The notes under the pieces were generated by a model. That model did not search any database, was not told the origin of the DNA, and worked only from the letters and a program-made list of their open reading frames with translations. A program made the position numbers and the translations under genes. Shown piece after piece: positions 48,301 through 57,300 of a DNA stretch of 64,000 nt (position 1 is its first letter; the number at the start of each line of letters is the position of its first letter). Source of the stretch: Harmonia axyridis (Eukaryota > Arthropoda > Insecta > Coleoptera > Coccinellidae); NCBI RefSeq assembly GCF_914767665.1, contig NC_059502.1, positions 620,001-684,000 of the forward strand, in the 5' to 3' direction.

Positions 48301-51300
48301 TATTTCATTTATTAACGAATTTCCATCAAGTAATGACATCAAATACCTAAAAATCAACCGGTTTTTTGTGATTTACCTCGTTTTCTTATTTGGCAACAAA
48401 TCGTTGGAGTTTTTGAAGTGATTGTTATTGCCGTGCTCATGCGTTATTTTTTAAGCAATAGTCTCATTATTTTTTCTTCATTGCTAGCTATTGATCAACA
48501 CTTACCTTAGGAAGAATTCTGCATTCAAATCCGGACATGTTGAATAATAAATTGGGATTGTCTTTCGAATAAACGCTGACGAAACTGTTTTCCCACTGAA
48601 TGGTGGTAACCGATCTTGGCAGACGATTTTTGATGTCCCAGAACACAGCACGTCCCCTGTTGAAAAAAAAAGAGTTGAAACTCAAGGAAAACACTGTAAT
48701 ATTTCTACTCACAAATTCACGTCGTGTTTCATCAGCCTCATCCTTGCGTCTCTTGGCCAGCATTTTTTGTTGTTATAACCTACGATGTTCTCATTGTTGG
48801 GATCGGGATGTTCCGTCAGGTATCTTTGGATCAGATCTCGAGCTTCTTCCGCTGAAAATCTGAGACAAGAAAGATAAAACTTAAGCAAGAAGTAGACCTA
48901 ACTTCGGGCTGAATTATGTGGAACTCAAAATAGGGCTTTAACAAATTCTTCAGTGGTGTTTATTAAGAAGATGAGAGTGAATATTTCCAATTCAAATAAA
49001 TATTTTTTGAAAGATTATCAAACAAAAAAGGAAAATAGAAAGATGCTGTTAAAATACAATTTTATGCAAAGATACGTTAAAGACTTCCCATTGAGTGAAA
49101 CGATCAAAAGAGAAAATGGAAAGTTGATAAAATAGTCAAAGACAAAGAAATTAAATGAAACTTAAATCATAGCAACAAAAAACCTTTTTCAGAAGCGCTA
49201 TTTTTCTAACCAAACATGTGTCAACCAATGCCAACTACAATGCCGATTTCTGGTCTACAGCACAACCAGCTTCAGGACCCCTGCGCGTCTCATCATTAAA
49301 AGAATTTTTTGTAGTGTGTGATAACTTTAAAATAAACCTAGTTGACTTGTCTTTGCTTTGAAATTTTTGTCAATAAATTAATTTTTTAAACCGTCTCAAA
49401 GAGCGTTATCCTAATCCATAAATAGACAAAATAAGTTCTGATTATACAGCCTACATACATATAAAGGGTGTTTTTTTTAGAGCTATAGAACTTTAAATTG
49501 CAATAAAACAACGATGGATTATTCGATTGATATGAATTTTATTTATCCGCAAGATAATCTTGTGGCATTACATTTTAAATATGATTTCTGGCATATGACC
49601 GCCACGGCTGGCTCGGATGCAGTCCAATCTGGACGTCCAATTTTCGATGACTTTTTCCAACATTTGTGGCCGTATATCGGCAATAACACGGCGAATGTTG
49701 TCTTCCAAATGGTCAAGGGTTTGTGGCTTATCCGCATAGACCAATGACTTTACATAGCCTCACAGAAAGTAGTCTAGCGGTATTAAATCACCAGATCTTG
49801 GAGGCCAATTCACAGGTCCAAAACGTGAAATTAGGCGGTCACCAAACGTGTCTTTCAATAAATCGATTGTGGCACGAGCTGTGTGACATATTGTGCCGTC
49901 TCGTTGGAACCACAGCTCCTAGACATCATGGTTGTTCAATTCAGGAATGAAAAAGTTAGTAATCATGGCTCTATACCGATCACCATTGACTGTAACGTTC
50001 TGGACATCTTCGTTTTTGAAGAAGTACGGACCAATGATTCCACCAGTCCATAAAGCGCACCAAACAGTCAGTTTTCCTGGAAGTAAAGGTGTTTCGACAT
50101 ACACTCGAGAATTAGCTTCACTCCAAATGCGGCAGTTTTGATTGTTGACGTAGCCATTCAACCAGAAGTGCGCTTCATCGCTAAAAATAAAATGGTCGTA
50201 GTGCGCGATACGTATTCCGCACAGAACCGTTATTTTCGAAATAAAATTGCACTATTTGCAAGCGTTGTTCAGGCGTGAGTCTATTCATGATGAGTTTCCA
50301 GACCAAACTGAGAATAAATCACTTGACAGCTGTCAAATCGGTCGCCATCTTGAACAGTAATGCCAACTTAAAGTTATATACCTCGAAAAAAAACACCCGT
50401 TACTAATAAAATTATAAGAAATTAAAAAAAAAATTTTAAACTCACCGGAAGAACATGTGTATCTTATCGACGTAACGACAGTAGAGCCTGATGGGATGAC
50501 AGGTTTCGGTCTGTACGTCCTGGAACGTGAGGAAGTCGTTCGGCATCTGCGGAGGTCCCGCCATCTCGCTGGCTCTCTGCAGACCCAGCACCAACAGGTC
50601 CAACACCAGACCGTAGTACTGGGTGATGAACGAAGCGAACTGGAGTCCCCTGATCACCCCGTAACTGTTGGTGTGGTTCATGTCCTTGTAGTTGATGACC
50701 ACGTTGTTTTTGGCCGTCATATAATCGGCTATGTTGTGGTCGACCACCAGACGTAGCAGTCTGTTCAAAAGGGTTAAATCTATTTTCTCGTACAGCTTTT
50801 CGAATTTGGATTCGAGCAGGACGTTGCATTCGCCTTCGCCCACGTCCCAAACTTCTGCTAAATTATTTATACCTGCACAAGAAGAAATAAAGGATTCAGT
50901 AAGAGGTTAAGAGATAACTGTGAATAAATTCAAGTTACAGGCTATCTCTCAGAAGCGCTATTTTTCTAACCAAACATGTGTCGACCAATGCCAACTACAA
51001 TGCCGGTTACTGGTCTACAGCTTAACCAGCTTCAGGACCCCTGCGCGTCTCATCATTGAAAATAATTTGTATAAATATCATAACCAAAAAGTGAAAAACG
51101 ACTTTCTCACAAGAAGTCAGGTTTCAAAGAAGTATGGGAACAAAAAGGAAATAGGCGTTTTTTTTTGTTAAGTTGGCATCCCTCAATATCTGTCATCAAT
51201 GTAATTTTCTACTAATTTGTGTATCTATTAACTGTCTGATCATTAAAAACTGTTCTTTAAAATATCCCGAGCAATAAGAGGTGGAATTATTTCATTTCTT

Positions 51301-54300
51301 CAAACATTTTTATGTTGGAAAATCTCCAAGATGATATTCATCTAATCCTTCATAGACAAACTTATAAAAAAACTAGTGGATCCAGCAGGCGTTGTCCTGG
51401 AAAACATTTTGGCTGTCATTTAGGATTTTCAAAGCCCCATAACCTTCAAAAGTTACCTATCCTGATGTCTACTGTCAAATAGTATTATGAGATACGAGTC
51501 GGCCATATTGATGACAAATTCTATGACTTCTGAAATTGCCAGAATTTCCAGAAAACGTTGCATTTCCCAATTTTCAGTGAATTTTTTGATATTTCAATAA
51601 ATAACATGATATTTAGGATAAGGACAAATCCAACAAACCATTAATAATAAGTTATCGGTCACATATGAATGTGACTGATCATTAATAATGTTTTTAAGGG
51701 GAAGCATAGGGATGTGACAGTTCGGAGCTATTTTTGACATTCTTGACAGGTGGGCCGGACACACTAGATTTTACACGGATAAACTCACCTTGACACCATT
51801 TGTAAACCAACAACGGCGGTGGTTCGGTATCAGCAGGTTTGATCCATGGAGGGAACAGCCTACGTTTGTCGGCTTCGTACCAAAGGTACTGATCCAAATA
51901 AGCGTCAGTTATTTTTTCCAATGGCACAACATCGTACACTGGTATCAGATGACTGTAGAGGTCCATAAATTCAATTCCCACCTTAAGAGAAAATTTAAGA
52001 TATGAATAGGCATGAAAGACTAAAGTCAGAATTCTAATTTCTAGCCGGTAACATTAGAAGAAATAATTTTTCTCTCAACTAAACTTTACAAAAAAACTAT
52101 CAAGCATACAGTGTTGATAAAGTCAACATAAAAGGCTTTAAATACAGTTCTATTGTCGTCAAATACAAAACTAACCTCAAATCATTCACTTACCTCTTTG
52201 AAGGCACGCTGCGTCAACAGATGACGCTTAATCCTGGACAACGCCTCGTGAGGGTTATCGTAGGCCTGTTCAATAAGACCGAGCTCCTCCCTCTGGCTTT
52301 GGTTGAGCCTGGATTTGACGCTGTACGCCTCTTTTAATCTCTCCAAGGCTAAGATTAAGAGTTTGGTGTCGTGTTTGTACGACAAAGGCGGGAATGGTAT
52401 AGGTGCGAACCTCCTGGATTCCAACCAATGGACCGTGGTCGTGTATATAGCTACGGCTTCTTCGGGAGAGATGTATGGTCCATCCTTGGTGAATTAATTC
52501 ATTAGTTCAGAGGAGGGCGTCATATTATCAAGATTTCAATATAAAATGTTAAATACTTGTGCACAAATTTGGTTTTTTCTTTAAGGGGCTTCACTTACTT
52601 TAAGGTAGTTGTGCTGACGTTCTTGTTCGGCCTTCAGGTACAACCTGGTGAGCCTGCCCAGGTTCTTCTTACAGACAGTCTTGTCCACTGTGGCACCACG
52701 ACGTATTCTCTCCCTGTTGTAGTGGGCTGTGTTTGTCCACCAATCGGCCTTCATCTTCACGTAACGAAGGATCATATTTTCTATTGGAATCGGCAATCCG
52801 GGTACCTATAAACAACGGGTATAACTGTCAAGAAGAGGTCGACATTGGATGGCTGTAAAGTTGTTGTAGATTTTTTTTTTTCAGAAGCGCTATTTTTCTA
52901 ACCAAACATGTGTCGACCAATGCCAACTACAATGCTGGTTACTGGTCTACAGCTTAACCAGCTTCAGGACCCCTGCGCGTCTCATCATTAAAAAAAAATC
53001 AAATGAGAAAAACATCCATCGACAAACACTTACTTTCCACGGAATATTCGCCTTCCAACATCTCCAAGCTTCAGACAAATGTTGCAGTATCGTCCTCGCC
53101 TTATTCTGCTTGATACCTTCAGGCATCATGTCGACTATGTCGTGCATAACGGAAGCCCTCAACTCCAGATCGAAATGAGACTCCACCCTCTGCTTGGTCA
53201 CCGTCTTGGCCACGCCCTTCGAGTGACGACCTTCGAACTGACGCGACAGCAGGTTTCCAAGCCACCTCTCCAATAGTGGGGTGATGCCTCGCATGAAGAA
53301 GAGCCACACCCTCCATCCTGGGGCCCAAAAGCCGCAACCGGGGCCTTTGCTCACTGGTCCCTGGGGGGTTGAAGGAAAACTTTAAGCGGTTCAGGAGAAT
53401 GTTCGGTAAAAAGTTAACGACCACATTATGGCTATTAGTGTAAGTTAGTTGTAACATGCAAGTAAAATACTATACTTTGTCTAGTAGTATAGTAATTCTT
53501 TCCTGGTTACAAATGTTTTTATAAGAATGCATAATGAGATGACAATTCTCTGTCATAACCAGTATTTTAAGTAGAACGATCAAACACAAATAATTTAATG
53601 GAAAATTGACAAATTATTTTTGGACAGAAGAATCAAAATGAATTAAAATCAAAGAGACAATAAACCTTTTTCAGAAGCGCTTTTTCTAACCAAACATGTG
53701 TCGACCAATGCCAACTACAATGCCGGTTTCTGGTCTACAGCACAACCAGCTTCAGGACCCCTGCGCGTCTCATCATCAAAAGAATTTTTTATTGTCTATG
53801 ATAATTTTAGATATTGGAAATCCTCTGAGTATAAGTATTTAGAAACATCTATTGTTGTTGTGTTGGCATTTAAAATTATCTGTCATTAGTGTCAGTTCTG
53901 ATGACATATAGTCACAGACGCCAACATAACAAAAAATATTAGGAACATTAGTACTCACTGTGTTGAACCTATAATATATGAGATGTTTGAGATCCTTGCA
54001 CATTCGAATCTGTCTCATTAGTTTGTATTTGTAACGGTACATTCCGGTCAATTGCCCCACGTGCGCGAAAATATACTGCAGACCGTCGGCCAATTGAAAA
54101 GCGTCCACGTTGTTCAATCTGTATTGAACGTGAGAATCTATGATCAACTTGGTCAAACGGAGGATTTCTCTGCAGAGATGGAAAGCTGAAAATATCGAAA
54201 CGTTCAGCATACAACCCCTCGGAAGAAGAGAACCGAAACCACTCACCGTTTCCGAACCTAGACTTCTTCCTCTCTTTCGTGGTCAGAGTTTTCACCGGCT

Positions 54301-57300
54301 TCAAGTTGAAATTGTAATCCAAGTGGAGATAATTCAGGTTCTTTCTGTGGATGAGGAGGTTGAGCATGTTATAACCCTGCCTGCAGACCTGTAAGCCGGC
54401 CTCCACCCAATCGATGTTGGTAGTTTGGAAAAATTTGGTCGCCTTGAACGATCTGAAGAGGTAACGCTTCTTTTGGGGTTTCGGATGCCTGTGTTTCAAC
54501 GCGTTCAACACGTAGTACTTTAGCAGTTTCTGGTAACTGACGCGTACCTTCACAGGTTGACCTGGTGGGCTGTGTTCCATGTACCAACTTTTCACCAGGG
54601 GGATGTCGATGGCTCTCCTACAGCGACCTGCAAATCGGAATTTTTTCAATTGATTCGGCCTTGAGTGTTGGTTGTTATTTTGTTGAATCGAGCGCGAAGA
54701 AATTCAAAAAAATTACCTGATCTCATATTGAAAGGTCTTGGCGCCCACAGAAGGGCAATACCGTTAGCTGTATTGTCCGTGTACAACGGAGTTTCTTGCA
54801 AGAACGGTTGAACATTATCGGGTAAAATATATTCTTCATCATCTTCCGGTAGAGGCTCCAAGCTCTTCACTGCATGACGATGGGAAATGGGGTTGATCAA
54901 AGGATCGAAGTAGAACGCCGGCAGATCAGGATCCTCTGTTTTGATGTAGACCACATTGGGGGCGTGATACCTAAAACGACCCATAGGCTATTTGAAAAAT
55001 TTTTCAAATCCTCACAAATATTCATCAAGCACATAAAAGTGGATATTTTCAATTCCCAATAGTATGGAATGTATGCAGAATGGGCTCCTATTCCAACACG
55101 AATGCGAAATTCGAACGCAAGAGTGTTGGAATTGCCTTCTGCAACGAGTATTAGACGAAATTTTCTCTATTTCAGTCAAGCTTTGTGAAATATTGTCGAA
55201 ATTCATTGAAAATTCAAATTATACATCCTAGTGACTTTTGTATTGTATCTTGGCAGTTGGTATGACTGTTACGAAAATTGACAGATCATAGAATTTCAAT
55301 CCAAATCGTACGTTTGGAAATTTGAAACAATTTGAAATTACGCATTAAATTCATGAATTATGTCTGACGAAATCGATTTAACACCACCAGAATTAAGAGA
55401 AATTGTGAATAATGCTGCAAATCATTTCACTATATCCAAATTATACATTATGTTGACAATTTTTGACGTTTGTTGAAATTTGATAGGATTGGAAGGCAGT
55501 ATAGACAACCACAAAAGGAAAAATATAATTGAAAACGATGCTGTAATGAGTTTATTACAGCACTGTTTTTAGAACTGTAATGAACTCATTACGATACTGA
55601 AATAGGGAAAAAAATTTAAATTAGAAAAGTAATAGTAATTTACGTAACAAGTCCGGAAAATAGGTTTTTTTTTGGACGAATAGACAAAATTCTGTGAGTC
55701 TGTGAGTCCAAAAAAACCATTTTCGGGCGTGTTGCGTACAATATTTTTTCGGAAACCAAGTAAAATAACACTATCGCTGCTGCTTTCCATATTTTATTGC
55801 GATTGCGATCAAAAAACATGAAAATTTTTGACAACTAATTTCATATGAACTGTCAGCCGTTATCTCGATTGCTATGGATTCTATGATTCTTTTCCGGCCT
55901 AGTCCGGGAAGTACGTACTTTCCGGACTAGGCCGGGAAATGCTACTTTCTCAGAGAAAAAGCGTCCAGGAAGTGAGCACTTCCCGGACGGTTGCCGAAAA
56001 AATTGATTTTTTATTAATCGAAATGTTATTCATGCGATTGATTTTCAAGATATGTTGTTGTGGGTAGCTTAACAGCAATTCTAAAAAATTGCTGGATTTT
56101 AGAATGAATATCGAGCTACTCTTAATGTTCCACAAATCTAGTCCACTTTCAGAATAAACTCTTCCGAACTTGGAAAACTACTGTGGTTTAAGAAAAATAA
56201 CCAATACATGATCGGTGGTTTTAAAGTTCATCAATTTATCAAAAAAACTCACCATGAAAGATGAACAAAATGTGGCATGTTATTGTAGAGATAAGGAAAA
56301 GCAATCCTATATTCAGTTCGAATGGGTTGTCTTATTATAATCTTATTGATATCATTGAACTCATTCCAATCTTCATCTCTAAAAAAAAACAAATAATGGT
56401 TGTGAATAACGACTGAAAAATCAAAAGAAAAATTGTATAAACTCACGCTGGATTCATATCTTTAATCAGTGGTTCGAATTTGGGACCTCCAGGAATAGCC
56501 ATGTTCAAAGCTTTGGCGGTGAAGAAACTTTTGGTATCAAAGAGATAAAAGTAATTGTTATCTACCAAATCTGTGAGTAATTGATTTCCTAGCCTATAAA
56601 GGGTGGCCATCATAGGTAGGGTGAGATTCCATTTTCTGTATGTTGAACCGTTCACATATTTAGTGCCAACTAAAGGCTTGTGATCATAAAACCACTTAGC
56701 AATGGCCGAATCTTCATCTGCATCTAACTCAATTTGAATTGCCTCCAATGGTTCAACATCCAACACGTTATCAGCGTAATCTAAAGGAGGTTCCTCATCA
56801 TCGAATGGGGGAAACCTCATTCGCTTAAAATGACGACGATCTCTCTTTTCTCTCCTCATCATAATCCACATGGTTCTGAAATATCCAAAGTATTGAATCC
56901 CGCTTGGACTGTAAGATAATGCACTTACCCCCATTGTGCAATATAAACAGGCTCTATCACCCAAGGAATTTCATTAACAAATGTGATGGCACCGGTTATG
57001 TGATAGAGTACTTTGACATCTCGTATTTGTTCCCAAGGCATAGGCATATTTTCCAATAGCTTCATAACTGCATGTGGCATATATTTCAAAGCCCTAAAAT
57101 ATTCAGCGATTAGATTCACCATTTAACAAAACTTATTTGCATGTAACTCACCCAAGATAAACTCTCTTGTCATGCCTATATTTCCTACTGCTCATATCAC
57201 CATGATCTCTTATAATTTTTCTTATATGTTCCGGTGGCATATCCTCCTTCTGTGCCTCGACAAATCCTAATTTACGTTTATCAGCATAGCGCTTTGACTG

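Larger units (their letters stand above)
54971..56252. other. Prp8 intron 4 with dispersed repeat and palindromes
   Basis: The 1.28-kb intron contains a GCAGAA...TTCTGC-type dispersed repeat (about 55050-55280) and two GC-rich palindromes (55892-55937 and 55962-55987). No further gene is seen. Confidence 0.6.

Noticed and set aside
47252..53777. Reading the six 108-nt repeats as a SINE, a MITE or introner elements
   Set aside because: All six are in one orientation, one per intron, almost fixed in length, and begin and end with C and D boxes. Their flanks pair but differ, and I see no A/B promoter boxes or target duplications. The C/D snoRNA reading explains more.
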